DNA of 64,000 nucleotides from Excoecaria cochinchinensis (GCA_947683425.1 CANTUQ010000031.1:6397001-6461000), one strand, 5' to 3'; counted from the stretch's first letter, positions 29,520 through 42,067 are shown. Numbers and translations: made by a program. The notes: a model not told the origin generated them from the letters alone.

Positions 29520-29750
29520 GGATAACGAGTACACATAGATACTTAAGAGTATCGGTATCATATTTCAAACACATAGATACCCGAAGGTATCAAAATATTC
29601 TATTTGTTTTATTCCAAATTGTTTTCACATAGAATCTTAGAAAGATTCACACAGAGGGATCGCGAGGATCCAATCGGGGGACCTGATCAGGGTCCAAAGT
29701 CGTACACATAGCTGCAGCGGCACATAACTCTATTAGGCATGCCTAACTAT
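29520..29750 (-). promoter_or_regulatory. Hairpin chain in the solo LTR
   Basis: On the plus strand, from left: GTGGATAACGAG, GATACT/AGTATC, GATACC/GGTATC, GAATCTT/AAGATTC, GGATC/GATCC, GGACC/GGTCC, GCTGCAGC and TTAGGCATGCCTAA. Stem bases differ from E1 but stay complementary. Confidence 0.7.
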
Positions 29751-29907
29751 CCACTTATCCGACATTAGCAGGTTATGCAAAGTCTTATCACGTTTACATA
29801 CATATATATATTCATGCAAATAGATAGTCAAAGCTTAATGAAAACTGCATGCAAAAGAAATCAAGTCATTAAGCAAAAAGGAAAAGAAATCAAGTTTGGA
29901 AGTCACG

Positions 29908-30196
29908 TCTGTCGCGCTCGCGACAGAAGCCAAGCTACACCTCCCCGCTTCGTCTCGCGATCGCGAGGGATCTCGTGCTCGCGAGAGGGCGAAGGTGCTG
30001 CTCTTCTGTCGCGCTCGCGAGGATTGTCGCGCTCGCGACAGAAGAGAGCCTTGCACAAGTTCGGAGTTCGAGCACTCTGTCGCGCTCGCGACAGAGAGCT
30101 CCCTCGAGTTCCTTGGCGCGACATCTCTCGCGCCGGCGCGAGGGTTGAAACCTCCGCATTCTGTCGCGCTCGCGACAGTGTCGCGATCGCGACAGA
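29908..30196 (-). repeat. TGTCGCGCTCGCGACA dyad array in the solo LTR
   Basis: Repeated near-perfect palindromes TGTCGCG.TCGCGACA and variants (TCGCGATCGCGA, CTCGCGAG). The result is a CpG-dense patch in an AT-rich LTR, at the same relative place as the arrays in E1 and E2. Confidence 0.88.
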
Positions 30197-30608
30197 CACG
30201 GGTTTTCAGCTCTTACGCCCAAAATCTGCAGAATTCACACCAAATTCACATCCAAACTTCCAAAATTTATTCCAAACCTCAAAATTTGGCAATCCAAGCA
30301 TCCACAACTCATATCCTAAATAAAAACCCAACTTTATCACCATTTATCTCAACTAAATCAAGTCAATTACATCTCCAATTCTAAGAATTTCCAAAACAGC
30401 AATTTTTAACAACAATTGCAACTATTCACATAATTTCCCATAAATCCCTCAACAATATTCCTTCTCTAGTATTCCATAACATGCTTAATGTAATTTAAAC
30501 TACAATAGCACAACTTATAAACCCGATCAAAACAAAAACACATTTATTAAACTCAAATCACAAAGATGCGCAAAAGATGAACAATCCCAAACCTTCTCTC
30601 CTTAGCTC

Positions 30609-30670
30609 CTAATCGCGAGCTCCGCTCCCGCTAGCGATTTCTTTTCCTTTATCCGGCCTAGGAGCCTCCT
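30609..30670 (-). other. Conserved peptide-coding exon-like block in the solo LTR
   Basis: On the minus strand, after GGTTCAG, it reads EEAPRPDKGKEIASGSGARD then TAG. It is one codon longer than in E1 and E2. Confidence 0.45.
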
Positions 30671-31661
30671 CTGAACCACAAATCCACCATAACTAAGATC
30701 AATTCTAAAACAACCCATAAACAAATACATACAAACTAAAACCTAGAGAAGAGGAAGAGGAAGAATCTAAAACACCCATAACCCCAACTCACCTTAGAGC
30801 TTCAAAATCAAAAGCCAAACAACTCAATTTTCTCAAGGGGAAAGGAGAGGGAGCAAGATCGGGCCAAGAAGAAGGAAAGAACAAGAAGAAAGAAGAAGAA
30901 AAGAGGAAGATGGCGTGAAGAAGAGAGGAAGAACGGGAAAACAAGGGAAATTGGCTGCATTTTCTCTCTCTCACTCACCAACCCATTAAATGCCCACTTA
31001 TCCTCTTTGCCACATGTCATCCTCCCCATAAGACACATGTCCCAAATCACACCCTACTCCCATACTTTACTATACACTCTAATTCATCTCTTATTCACAC
31101 TTAAATTCTATACACCCCCTTATACTATAGCTTAACTCCTCTTCTCAAATTAATATACAAAAATTAAATAAATAAACCAATTTAACACACACATGCAACA
31201 CATGGAAATACACACATACCGACACGGTCAGGCTCAAACTACTGGGGTGGTTTTGGGGTGTTACAATAGGAGCTAAGGAGATTCAAATTTGGGTGTTTTG
31301 TGATTTATGCATTTTTGGTGATTTTGTTCTTTGAATGAATTTCTGGAAAATTTGATGTTCTTGATTTTTTACTGGTTATTATGTTATAGGTTTGTGATTT
31401 TTATTGTTCATGAAACCTTGATTGTGAGTTGTTGAACCAAATAAGCAATTGATTGAGCTGTGGTTTGAATAGTGATGAGATTGAATATGTAACTTGATGT
31501 TGTTTTGAGAATTCATGAGTAGGATCTTATATTGGTATGATTTGCTGATGTTAGGAGGTTGATGTTGAGTAATGAGTGAGGAGAGATTTGTTGGAGTGAG
31601 AAGCTTTGAGTTGGCCTGGAAATGAAGTGATTTTGCTCCGGTGGTATTGCATCTGGGCATG

Positions 31662-31987
31662 GGTCACGGTGGCAACCATTTTGGTTGTGACCGTGAGGTA
31701 TGTACAAGATGCATTCTACTGTGAGTTTGGACATGTCACGGTGGCAACCATTTTGCTTGTGACCGTGAGGTGTCCAAATTTTTGCTTCTGTTCTGGGTTC
31801 TGGACATGTCATAGTGGCAACCATTTTGGTTGTGACCGTGAGGTGTCCAGACTTTTGCATCTGTTTAGTTTCTTTGGTATGTCACGGTAGCAACCGTTTT
31901 GGTTGTGACGGTGAGGTACCCCAGACTTGCATTCTGCAGAGAGTTTTTGTATGTCACGGTGGCAACCAATCTGGTTGTGACCGTGAC
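31662..31987 (+). repeat. Dyad repeat array in E2 3' LTR (5 units)
   Basis: Same unit as 22363-22612 but with one extra copy, so the two LTRs of one element differ in copy number. Some units carry single-base changes (CATAGTGG, CACGGTAG). Confidence 0.88.
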
Positions 31988-32204
31988 CTACCCTGTTTTT
32001 GCAATAAAATCTTATTTGTTCAGGGTGATTTAGAGGTGTTAAATTATTGATTTAAGTACACACAATAATAAGAGCTTTATACTTGTAAGATGAATGATGT
32101 TTATATGTACTGGTTAGCCAAAGTATGTGAATTTTTTGCTTGTTATAATTGAACTATGGACGTTAACTGTATAATTTTAGCTTGCGAATCAACTAAGTGG
32201 ATAG

Positions 32205-32430
32205 TTAGGCATGCCTAATAGAGTCTTTCAGCTGCAGCCTTAGATCTGTTTGGACCCCGATCAGGTCCCTGTCTTGTTCCTCGCGAACCTTTATGAATTT
32301 TTTATCTTATTTAAGGTCCCTCCGAAAATTGTTTTGAATGTGATAAAATAATTGGCTTCTCGATTCCTACCCGTAAGGTACTATATGTATTCGATTTGTA
32401 CCCGTAAGGTATTGTCTGTATACTCATTAT
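32205..32430 (+). promoter_or_regulatory. Hairpin chain in E2 3' LTR
   Basis: TTAGGCATGCCTAA at 32205-32218 followed by GCTGCAGC, GGACC/GGTCC, GTTCC-CTCGC-GAACC and the GTACC/GGTA-type repeats. Some stems have decayed by single mutations. Confidence 0.65.
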
Positions 32431-33115
32431 CCACTACTGTCAGTCCGCTGGTGTTCTGTTTGGTTTGGTTTATGTCGATATGATTATTAGAATGTGATAT
32501 CCGAATGAACATGATAAATAAGAGGATCAGTTTATATGTATGTGGATGTGGAAATAAGCTGCTAAATGTATGCATTTATTCTGCAAGTATGGTTATATAC
32601 CTGACATGATTATCCGCATATGTCATACCGTATGTGTTATGCCTTGACGACCATTGTGAATGGTCGTCCACTCATTTGTTGTGTGTTTCCCCACTAAGCG
32701 TTATCGCTTAGCACGATTTTTATCCATGCAGGTGAGGAAGGCGTTTGCTTTGGGAGAGTCACCGCCAGTCAAGCCAACACAGAAGGGTTTAGTGTTAGGA
32801 CTACTTTTGTATTAGCTTGATGATTCTCTTTGTAATAGAGCTCTCAATGTATTGGTAACTTTGTAAGCTTTCGCTCTGTATATTTTGGGTTATGTAATTA
32901 TTTTTTAATATCAGTTTGATCAGAACATTATTGTAAGCAATGTTGTTATATTAATACATGATCAGGTTGATGTTTCTCAAAGTTTTAAATTTCTGTATGT
33001 TTTTAATGTATGAATGTTTGCTTTGTACCGATCTGTCTGGTGTGACACCCCTGCTCCTACGGCATCTCACTCCTATCAGGATGGGTTCGCTTACGTATGG
33101 GTAGGGGGTGTTACA

Positions 33116-35045
33116 AACAATATGTCCACATGCATATCAAAAGCTTAATCACATACTTTCTTGCAAATCTCCGCATACACTTATCAGTTCATAACTTATT
33201 ATTTCACTCATAAACTTTTGTTCAATTATTGCATGCTATGTCAAAGAGTAGATAAGCGAATATACGCATAGATACCCGAGGGTATCAACAATTCTTTTAT
33301 AATGCATGGATACCCGAAGGTATCAAAATCATTTTTTTCTTTTGTTTCAAAAAACTTTTTCGCATGGGATCTTAAACAAGATCCAAGATAGAAGTATCAC
33401 AAGGATCCTATCGGGGACCTGATCAGGGTCCAAATCGCATGGCTACAGCAAACTGAACTCTATAGGCATACCTATCTATCCACGACCCGACTAACGCAGG
33501 ATAAACACCTACTTGTTTCCTTTAATAATGTACATGTTATTTCTAATACTTTTTCAAAAGCGCATACATTTATTGTAGTCGCATAATAATCATATGCATA
33601 ATTCATTTATAACTAAAGCAATGGTTCATATAAATTACAACAAACCATAACCTTTTATTATAATCACATTATAATTTAATACATGTTTAAAAATTCAATT
33701 CAACTATAGCTTATATGGTACAACATATCCTAGTTTACACAACAGATCATATCTAAATCATAAAAAAAAACCCACGCCAAAAAGGTCAACCACATACCCG
33801 CATAGTCGCGATCGCGACAGAGAACTAGATGCCCTCTATCGCGCTCGCGACAGAGCCAACATCACACTCCGCCAATCCTAACCAAAACTCAATAAGGCTA
33901 ACCAACTTGATCACACTCATATCAATTCTAAATTAATACAATTTCACATATAAACATATTTTTCTTATAGTGTCTGTACGAATTTCATAAACCTTACTTC
34001 CCCAAATTCATGCATTAAATTCAAAAACTTCAACAAAAGTATCTCAGACTATTCAAGTTATTAAGAATCATTCATCATTTAGACAGTCATATAAAAACAA
34101 TTTGAGATAGAAAAGATTCATTTCAATTTCAGTTTAAACCTCCTAACATACTATAGATTATGTCAACGTTGGACGAATTCGAAAGTGTTCGACTCATTAA
34201 ACCTTTAAGTACCTTAGTCCATATTCTTATTTATAACCTTAGTCACTTGTATTCCTAAGTGATAGCCATTTATTTGCTCTTTTACAAACTCTAATCATGT
34301 GACGAATATGTCTAAAAAGGTTCCGATGAAGTTCGGGTGTATTTCGGAATGAGAAACACAACAAAATACACATCCTAAAGAAGGTTAAAGAGAGGCAAGG
34401 GTTCATACCAACTATGAGGCTCAAAATAATAGGAAAAAATTCCAATAAGTAGGTTCTATCATGATCGCAAAAAGGGTCACGCTCGCGATAGAAGCCATCC
34501 CCCAAGTGGCCCATGAAAACAGACTTACAAGATAGTTTTTCACCTCTAGCATTGTACTGCATAAACCAACCTATAAACCTCATTTTCATCCAAAACATCC
34601 TTCTTATAAAATGATCCCTAGGATGTTAATTTTCAAATGTAACATATTTCAGATCAATTAGACATCTAGAACTTCAGATATAAGCTACACAACCTACATT
34701 GCTCTACTAAAACCTGTCTAAGCAAAGGCACCCCGGTGTTTACAATTTTCGAGGATCTTAAGTCTAGAATTGTATTCCAATCCTTCATAGACAATCTTGG
34801 ATACATGAAATATCTTTCCAATGGCACTGGTTTCATACAATTTTAACATTTATAACTCGACTTAGAGGTAAAACAAGCACTAGAGGTCCAATGAAATCTA
34901 GGCAGAGTTTCCCCTGGAAACTTAACCTCACCAAAACTTAGCAAACCCACACAACAAAAATAACGCAAACAACCCAATTTGACAAATAAATATCAAAACA
35001 TCAAAATATCAAAACATCAAAATATTAAATCATTCATGCACACAC

Positions 35046-35095
<50 letters not shown>

Positions 35096-35900
35096 AAATG
35101 TAGATTTCCCAAACCTCATAAGTGCTTCCCTAATCTTCCTCTTCTTCTCGTTCAACTTGATTCTCCATAACTCCCATACTCCACTTGTTAAAATCCTTAA
35201 ATAAACCACACCAAAATTCATGTTACTCATCATCCCCAAGATTAAGAATTCAAGCCGAAAGGAAAATAATAAGAGAAGAGAGTTAAATTAACACCAACCA
35301 TACCTTAATCATGCCCAGAAATTTACTTGATTCATCGAATCCCTTGGCAAACCAAATAGACAAAGAAGAATAGAGGAGGAGGAAAAAAATGTGGCTTTCC
35401 CAAAATCCCAGAAAAAGTGGTTGGTCTCCCTTTCTTTCTACCTCATTAAATTCTCACTAATCCTCAATGCCAAGTGTTACCCTCTTATAGGTCAATTTTA
35501 GATTTTTATAACAATTCTCCTATTTGTTCCCTTAACTCTCCTTTAATCCTTCCTTAGCATAATACATAGATATAATTCTTACATTGGCCAACAATTAAAT
35601 CCTTACCCCCTACAATTAAGTCCTAAATTAATACCTTACAAATTTGCAATTGGCCGCACTTGCCGAAATCTTCACGTTAATAGCAATTTCGTCCTTTCAG
35701 TACACTTGACACCACAACTCACATACATTCGGCATGTAACTGACCCATTCTCAAAATTTAGCCCTCATAGTTATTTATTCCCTTCAATTAAATCCATGTA
35801 TACGAAATTACCAAATTCCCCTTTTTCTTAATTCTAATCATATCTTTTCTCCTACATAATCACTCTGACCATCAAATTGTACAGTTTCAATCACCAAAAT
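33116..35900 (-). repeat. E3 5' LTR, middle segment
   Basis: Continues E3 after E2. It contains hairpin-chain members GATACCCGAGGGTATC (33270), GATACCCGAAGGTATC (33309), GGATCTT/AAGATCC and GGACC/GGTCC (to about 33430), a short TCGCGATCGCGA dyad patch at 33805-33855 and sequence colinear with 16786-19140. It stops at the E4 insertion. No genes. Confidence 0.85.
35049..35093. repeat. (TA)n microsatellite in E3 5' LTR
   Basis: About 22 units; the homologous tract at 18260-18324 is longer. Confidence 0.97.
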
Positions 35901-36100
35901 TGTCACACCCCAAATCGGGCCTATCAGAATCGGCGAGCTAAGTCGAGAATTTAAGGGTATTTCGGTAATTTGTGCGTGAGGAATTTGGATGATAAGGATT
36001 TAAAGTAATTAATTTATTAAATAAGTTAAGTGTGGGAAATTATTTGGTGTGCATGTGGTGTATGGTTGTAGGGTGTTTTGTTGTGGCATTTATCTAGTGA
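35901..36100 (+). repeat. E4 5' LTR remnant
   Basis: TGTCACACCCCAAATCGGGC through GTGGCATTTATCTAGTGAAG, matching 36378-36577 closely. Homology stops at 36100. Confidence 0.9.
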
Positions 36101-36377
36101 AGGATTTATGTAGCAATCGGCGAAAGTTAATTTGTTTATGTGTAAAGTGTTTGGTCTTTGATTACTAATGGGCAGTTAAGTAATGATCATTCTGATGAAT
36201 GTGTTTGATTCGAATATAAGAAAGTGATTTAAGAGTACAATGATGGCGATAAGTGTAAGCATGTGAGTAGTTTTAAAGGGGAGTATATGAGTTTGGTGGT
36301 GACTTGGAATGTAATGCTGGGAATTCTTTCCGATGTAAGTGAATTTCGAGGACGAAATTCTGTTAGGAGGGAAGAGT
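36101..36377 (+). other. E4 interior remnant with polypurine tract
   Basis: Ends GAATTTCGAGGACGAAATTC then TTAGGAGGGAAGAGT directly before the LTR. That is the same pre-LTR layout as E1, where it codes for the Gag-Pol tail. No other coding signal. Confidence 0.8.
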
Positions 36378-37716
36378 TGTCACACCCCAAATCGGGCCTA
36401 GTCGGAATCTATGAGCTAAGTCGGGAATTTAAGGGTATTTCGGTAATTTGTGCATGAGAAATTTGGATGATAAGGATTTAAAGTAATTAATTTATTAAAT
36501 AAGTTAAGTGTGGGAAATTATTTGGTATGCATGTGGTGTATGGTTGTAGGGTGTTTTATTGTGGCATTTATCTAGTGAAGTGTGTGTATTGTACCCAAGG
36601 ATGTAAAGTGTTTTTGAGCAATTATTTGGTGTGTGTTGTGTTTTGGTACCAAATATTTCAAAGCATTGATTTAAGGGATCATTTAGTGTGTGAGTGGTGT
36701 ATGGTGTATTAGAGCTTGAAAGTCAAAGTGGGTTTGTTTGGTCCAATAGTAGGCTGCCATGTGGATTGGTTGGTAGAGCAATTAATGAAGAGGGAAAAGA
36801 AAGAGAAAAAGAGGGAAAGGAAATTTGCGTCACGTCCTCTCCTCTCTCTCTCTCGATTTTCTTCTTTCTTTTCCTTGTTCATTCTCTACTCCATCTCCTT
36901 TCTTCTTGGCTGGTGTTTTGCAAGATCCTTGGTTTGTTTTTGTTGAGTTATGGGGTAAGATTGAAGAGGTAAGAGTTAGTTTTGGTTTGCATGTGTTTGG
37001 TTCTTCTTCTCCTTCTATTTTGCTTTTGATTTGGGGAAAGTTAGGTTTTGGATGAGTAATTTCTGGGTTTTGCTGGTGCAAGTGATTGGCGTTAAGAAGA
37101 AAGATTGATGATTGAAGGTTGAAGAAGAGTGATTTTGGATCTTCAATTCCAGGTTTGGGAAACTTTTTATTGTATATGTGAATTTTAGTATATTCATGTA
37201 TGATATAAGTTTCTTGAATGTTTGTTGATGATATATGATGATGGTAGTGAGTGTTGGTTTAAATTGTTCATTTGTGCATGTGAATAGGATTTTGGGTGAA
37301 AAACTGGGTTAGAATGCACTTGACCTTCCTTCGGTTATTAAGCTGTATTTGGAGTTGTAGAACTCCAAATGGTATGAACCCAATTCCCTTGGAAAGCTAA
37401 GATATATTCCTACAAATGTGTTAGAAATACGTTTGAGCTACTTTTAACTCTAAGTGTCCCAAAAGTGGTCAAGAAATAGAGCTTTCTTCTCTTGTCGAGT
37501 TCAGGGGAGCACTATAGTTTGTTTAGATCATATCTGAAGCTATAGATGTCCAATTGATCTGAAATTTATTTCATTTGAAATTTAGTATCTTAGGTAACAA
37601 ATGTTAAGAAGGAATATTTTCCTAAAAGCATCGTTTAGATGTTTGTTTAGGCTGAACAAAAATGAATTGTGAAGCAGTCCTGAATCCTAGCTTCTGTTTT
37701 GCAAACTTTTGGTAGG

Positions 37717-37821
37717 TCACGGTGGTAACCAAATTCATTACCACCTTGACATATGAAAATGCTAGGCAGAATGCTTAGTTTGGACCTCATGGTGGTAACC
37801 AAATTCATTACCACCGTGACC
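37717..37821 (+). repeat. Dyad repeats in E4 LTR, first pair
   Basis: Two units in which GGTCACGGTGGTAA is mirrored by TTACCACCGTGACC around CCAAATTCA. The second unit begins CCTCATGG (one decayed arm). Confidence 0.85.
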
Positions 37822-38166
37822 CCTTCGATTTTGACCATTTTATGTGTTTTTCTTCCCGAATTGAACCCGTATTGCACCGGAACTTTCTAGGATCCATCCG
37901 ATGTATGTTTAGGACTATTAAATGAGTATAAGAATAGTTATCACTTGGAAAATAAACATGAATAGGATTAAGATTAATAGCAAACTAATGAAGTAATGAT
38001 GTGTAATTGTATGTATTAGAATCAAGTCAAGTTTAATGACATTATTGAGCATTATAATACTTTAATCTAGATAAACGTGTATGATATGAACAACTATGCA
38101 TAGTTATGAATTAAGATTTAAGTTATATACACATGAAGACATCACATGAAATGAGTTTGCTTAATG

Positions 38167-38168
<2 letters not shown>

Positions 38169-38204
<36 letters not shown>
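38169..38204. repeat. (AT)n microsatellite in E4 LTR
   Basis: About 18 AT units. Confidence 0.95.
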
Positions 38205-38206
<2 letters not shown>

Positions 38207-38517
38207 GATATGAGCAGCGAATGTGTGATTGAAGTAATTGCCTAACAATATTATATGATACATGCATTGATAATAAATGTTATTAGAATGTATTAATATG
38301 CAAGATATCTAGGATGCTATTATGGTTCATGTGGATATTTGAGTGATTATATGATATGATAATGATAAATGTGATTTAATGCTTTTAGCTTATGAATTCC
38401 TTTTTTAAATGGAGACCCATAATGTGGCAAACCGGGTAAGTAAGTATTTATATAAATGTACAAATAGTTGGTATGAATGATACGATGAGGAATAACATTC
38501 TGTTTTGGGCAGTGGGT

Positions 38518-38706
38518 ATGCCACGGTGACAACCTAATAGGTTACCACCGTGAGGTACCCTAGAAGTGCATTCTGTTTTATGGTGTGGGTATGTCACGGT
38601 GACAACCTAATGGGTTACCACCGTGAGGTACCCCAAGATTGCATTCTATCGAGAGTTTTGGGTATGTCATGGTGACAACCAATCTGGTTGTGACCGTGAC
38701 CTACCC
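38518..38706 (+). repeat. Dyad repeats in E4 LTR, second group
   Basis: Three units of CACGGTGACAACC mirrored by GGTTACCACCGTGAG or GGTTGTGACCGTGAC. The last resembles the E2 unit. Confidence 0.85.
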
Positions 38707-38851
38707 TATTTTTGTAAAGAATGGTTAGTTGTTAAAAGTAAAGTTTGAATGTTAAGTTAATGATTGACCTGATAATGTCGATATTTGACTCTGATAATTT
38801 TTAGAATATTGAATAGTGCTAAAGCATGTTGAATGTGAAAATGAAATTGAT

Positions 38852-38975
38852 TTTCGATTCGTACCCGTAAGGTAATGTCTGTATTCGATTCGCACCCGTA
38901 AGGTGATGTCTGTATTCGATTCGCACCCGTACGGTGATGTCTGTATTCGATTTGTACCCGTAAGGTACTGTCAGT
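38852..38975 (+). repeat. 31-bp tandem repeat, 4 copies, expanded hairpin of the LTR chain
   Basis: ATTCGATTCG(T/C)ACCCGTAAGGT(A/G) followed by ATGTCTGT, repeated four times. Each holds a small stem: TACC/GGTA in the outer copies, CACC/GGTG in the middle ones. E1 and E2 have two copies of the same unit. It is followed by CTCGTTATCCAC. Confidence 0.88.
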
Positions 38976-39380
38976 TCACTCGTTATCCACGATTTTAAGT
39001 CAGCAGTATTTTAATTGTTTTATGTGATATGAGTAAATGAATGTGATATCCGAATGAGCATTATTGCGAACATGTGGAACAGTTATGAATCAGAATGAGA
39101 TTATGAATCTCTAAATGGGTTGAATATAAGCTTGAATTATTAAGTGCATGGGCTAATTAGTATGTACATGAATGTGATTTTGTACTTTTAACCACTATGG
39201 TGAATTATGTGAATTAGTATTAGTATGAGTGCATTCTTGACTATGGATTGTTATAAATAATGAGTAATGTTAATTATTTTCTCTAGTTTTGCTATGGTTG
39301 TAGTCCCGGCATGTTGACATGCGTTTTATCTCATTATTTGATTATATATGTATTATTGTGTTGCTACGTATGTGGATCAG

Positions 39381-42066
39381 TGTAGACACCGGGTCCTGAG
39401 TAAGCCTAGATCGAAGTTACCCAATGATGATAATTGCCTTCAGAGGCTTAAAAGGTTAAAAGTGATGGTTTTCTCGTCAAATTTGCATTTTAGAGTGAAA
39501 AACTAAAAAATAATAAAAAAATATTTAAAAAATAAATTTTAAAAAATGGGGGCTTAAAATTATGGTTTTTTTAGTCAATTTAAAATTGAAAAAAATAGGA
39601 AAAAATAAAAAAAAAATAAAAAAATTTTTCGGACCGCGAGTGTCGGGCGCGGCAGCGCGCTTGCGGCAGCACGCAGGCGCCCATCGCGCAGCGCGCGCAA
39701 AGGCGACGCTCAGCGTCGCCGATGCTGCGCGTCGCTAAAGGCGCGCGCAGCATCGCGCACGCTGAGCGCCGCACGGAGCGCTCGTGCGCGAGCGCCAGCG
39801 CGCGAGTTTCGCGCGGAAGCCCGCCTCGCCGCGTGAGTGCCCGTCGCTCTATAGCGACGGGCGGTGCCCCTTGTGGCGACGGTCTCCTGGCGGTCGGTAT
39901 AGGGTCTGTTACCCTATTTTCCATTTTTTCAGCCTTTTTTCTGATTTTTTCACCCAAAAATCCGTTTTTATCCCAAAATTAAGGGTTTTTGACTTCAAAT
40001 AAAATTCCAAAATATTTTTTATAGATTATTAATTAATAAAACTTGATTTTATCCCCAAAAATAAAGGAATTTGAATAAAATTAGGTTTGTTTTCCTTAAT
40101 TAAATTAGGGCAACATTTCTTATTCTTTTAAATAGTTTAGGATGAAAAATTAAAAAGGAGGGCCTCCACTACTTTTTGAGATGAGAATTTCCAGAATTCA
40201 TCATCTTCTATTTTCTCTTCAAAATTTCATTTTTTCTTAATAAGGTTTAATTGAAATTGAAAGATTAATTTTCAATTGTTAATTATTCCAATTAATTTCT
40301 TTGTTTTTGCTCCATAAACACAAGAAATTAATCATCATTTTGACATCAATTTCTTTTTAATCTTAAGCATACAAATCAATTCCTTTGTTTTTCTCCATAA
40401 ACAAAGAGAATTAATTTTATTGCTGAATTATTCTTTCAAGCAATTTTCCGGAAAATCATCACTTTTCCTTCATCAAATCCAATATTCTGAGGGTAAATAT
40501 TCTTGGCTCCATTTCTATTTCATTTCTATTTTATTTTATTTATTCATATCCATTTTATTATTTTTATTGATTTATTTATTGTTTTCATCTATTCATTTGT
40601 TGTATTCATCTTATATTTGTTCCATTTAATTGTTTATATATATGATTTGATTTTTATTCATGTGAATATTGTCTTTTTAATTCCTAACATGTAAATAATT
40701 TATTTTGATTCCTCATTATTTTTAACATGCATATAATTAATTAATTTAAATTAATCTTTTTTTTTTTCATGTAAATAGTTTGTATTAATTATGAACACAT
40801 CAATTAACCTTGTTATATATCATTATTATTTTCATCATTCCTTTGTTTACTAATTTTATCATTGTTACATGATTTTATTATCATTTGTTTATTTATTCAT
40901 TCATTATTTTTCACATATCATCATTATTTTCATCATGTGTATATTTTCATGTACTAATTAATTAACATGTTTTATTTTATTTTCATCACATCATTTAATC
41001 ATTTATCATATATAATCCATGTTTCTCATTTTATTTTGGTTTGTTAATATTTTTGATTCCATTATTATTCTTTTCATATCATCTTATTTTATTTTAATTT
41101 GTTATTCATTATTTTGTATGTTTAATTGATTTAATTGATTGAATCACTAACATTGTTTTAATTGTATTTTGTTTTTATGTCTAAACTCATTTTCCGCTTG
41201 GGCATTTTTGCGAGCACATCGGGAGGTCCAAAAAGGCTCATTTGGTTCATAGGTTTATTTTCCTCTTTTTGTAATATTTTATTTAATTTTTCCATATAAT
41301 TTTCTTGTAAAATTATTTATTTAGGCTCGCTAAAAAGAAAATCACAAAAACATTTTTATTAATTAACTTGACATTTTTTCTAAATAAAAAATGGGACCAA
41401 TGTCCTAGTTTTTCATACCCAAATAAATCATCACATCAAAATTGTTTCATAATAAATATGCATGCGAGGACCAATGTTCTCACTATTAAATGAATAACCC
41501 ATTTTATGTATGCTTCGCACATTTACAAGAGGGAGTTGTATTCTGCTCCTTGTATTATTGTAATTTATCGCTTTCGATATTTATTTTGCTCATTTACCGC
41601 TTTCAAAATGTGAATAAATGCGCCTTTCAATTAATTGCATCGTGTGGAGAGAGAGCGAATCAATGGTATTAAAATTTGATCATAAAATAATCGAGGTAGA
41701 AATAGATGAGAAATCCCGGACCCAGCTCTGGTCTTTGGGCTCAAAAAGGCTAGAGGTCTACCCTCCAAGACACCTTTTTGTGCCACGAGACTTTAGCGCT
41801 AATCCTAGGCTCCTTAGGGCGAGAGGTTTACCTTCCAAGACCCCTCTGGCTGGCCCAAAATGGATTCCAAGCGCAGTCTTAGGCTCTCCGAGGCGAGAGT
41901 AACTTTCCCAATGTTCTATTGGGTGGCGACTCCATGATACCTCCTTGTTGCCCAACATAGACGCACTTGCGATTTATCGCAAGATGTCAACGGACCCGCA
42001 AATGCCCCGATCGCCCACGTGCGGGCGGTCCGAAAGGGCGGCGCTCGGGATCCGGCGCGCGTCACA
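39381..42066 (+). repeat. E5 5' LTR
   Basis: 2686 bp. AT-rich except for a GC-dense block at 39630-39900 and the last 100 bp. Short frames in it (for example 41618-41902) are present in both LTRs but have no recognisable domain. Confidence 0.95.
39630..39900 (+). repeat. CpG-dense palindromic block in E5 5' LTR
   Basis: About 270 bp rich in GCGC, with perfect dyads such as GGCGACGC/GCGTCGCC and CCCGTCGC/GCGACGGG around TCTATA. It is flanked by AT-rich DNA. The 3' LTR copy is longer by about 30 bp because of extra GCGCAGGCGC-type units. Confidence 0.88.
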
Positions 42067-42067
42067 G

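Larger units (their letters stand above)
28911..31265 (-). mobile_element. Solo LTR of a related chromovirus family
   Basis: 2355 bp, flanked by ATAGG on both sides (28906-28910 and 31266-31270), inserted in the E2 3' LTR. In sense (minus strand) it starts TGTAACACCCC and ends GGGGTGTGACA. It has the exon-like block at 30609-30670, a TCGCGCTCGCGA dyad array at 29908-30196 and the hairpin chain at about 29520-29750. There is no internal region, so an element was lost by LTR-LTR recombination. Confidence 0.93.
21270..33115 (+). mobile_element. E2: decayed Tekay-type chromovirus
   Basis: Plus-strand element with 5' LTR 21270-23697, tRNA-iMet primer site, broken gag-pol 23815-28200, polypurine tract and 3' LTR 28217-33115 (the latter split by a solo LTR). 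Flanks are GACAA (21265-21269) and AACAA (33116-33120), a target duplication with one mismatch. It inserted in the E3 5' LTR. The LTR pair shows many substitutions and small indels, so it is much older than E1. Confidence 0.93.
28217..33115 (+). repeat. E2 3' LTR, split by a solo LTR
   Basis: Starts TATCACACCCCG (TG mutated to TA) after the purine tract GTAGGGGAGAGT and ends GGGGGTGTTACA at 33115. It is interrupted at 28910/31266. Without the insert it is about 2.5 kb, like the 5' LTR, with an extra dyad unit. Confidence 0.92.
36378..39380 (+). repeat. E4 3' LTR, first part
   Basis: Starts TGTCACACCCCAAATCGGGC. A pyrimidine-rich tract lies near 36835-36910, a CCAGGTTTGGGA donor-like block near 37148, dyad repeats at 37717-37821 and 38518-38706, an (AT)n tract at 38169, and a 31-bp tandem at 38852. 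I could not find the conserved peptide block here. It is interrupted by E5 at 39381. Confidence 0.88.

Noticed and set aside
29775..30384. Long overlapping frames on both strands of the solo LTR (up to 182 codons)
   Set aside because: They come from TCGCGCTCGCGA palindromes, which read openly in several phases. No conserved protein.
36694..37081. Small protein genes in the E4 LTR (92 and 83 codons)
   Set aside because: They lie over pyrimidine-rich low-complexity sequence, and no equivalent frame was recognised in the other LTRs of the window.
39722..40002. Coding frames over the GC-rich block of the E5 LTR
   Set aside because: They are open on both strands because of GC-rich palindromes, and have no similarity to known domains. 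The length difference between LTRs shifts the counterpart.
41918..41935. Second primer site (GTGGCGACTCC) inside the E5 LTR, about 145 bp before the real one
   Set aside because: Only about 11 bases match and it lies within the LTR. The site at 42068 is longer and correctly placed.
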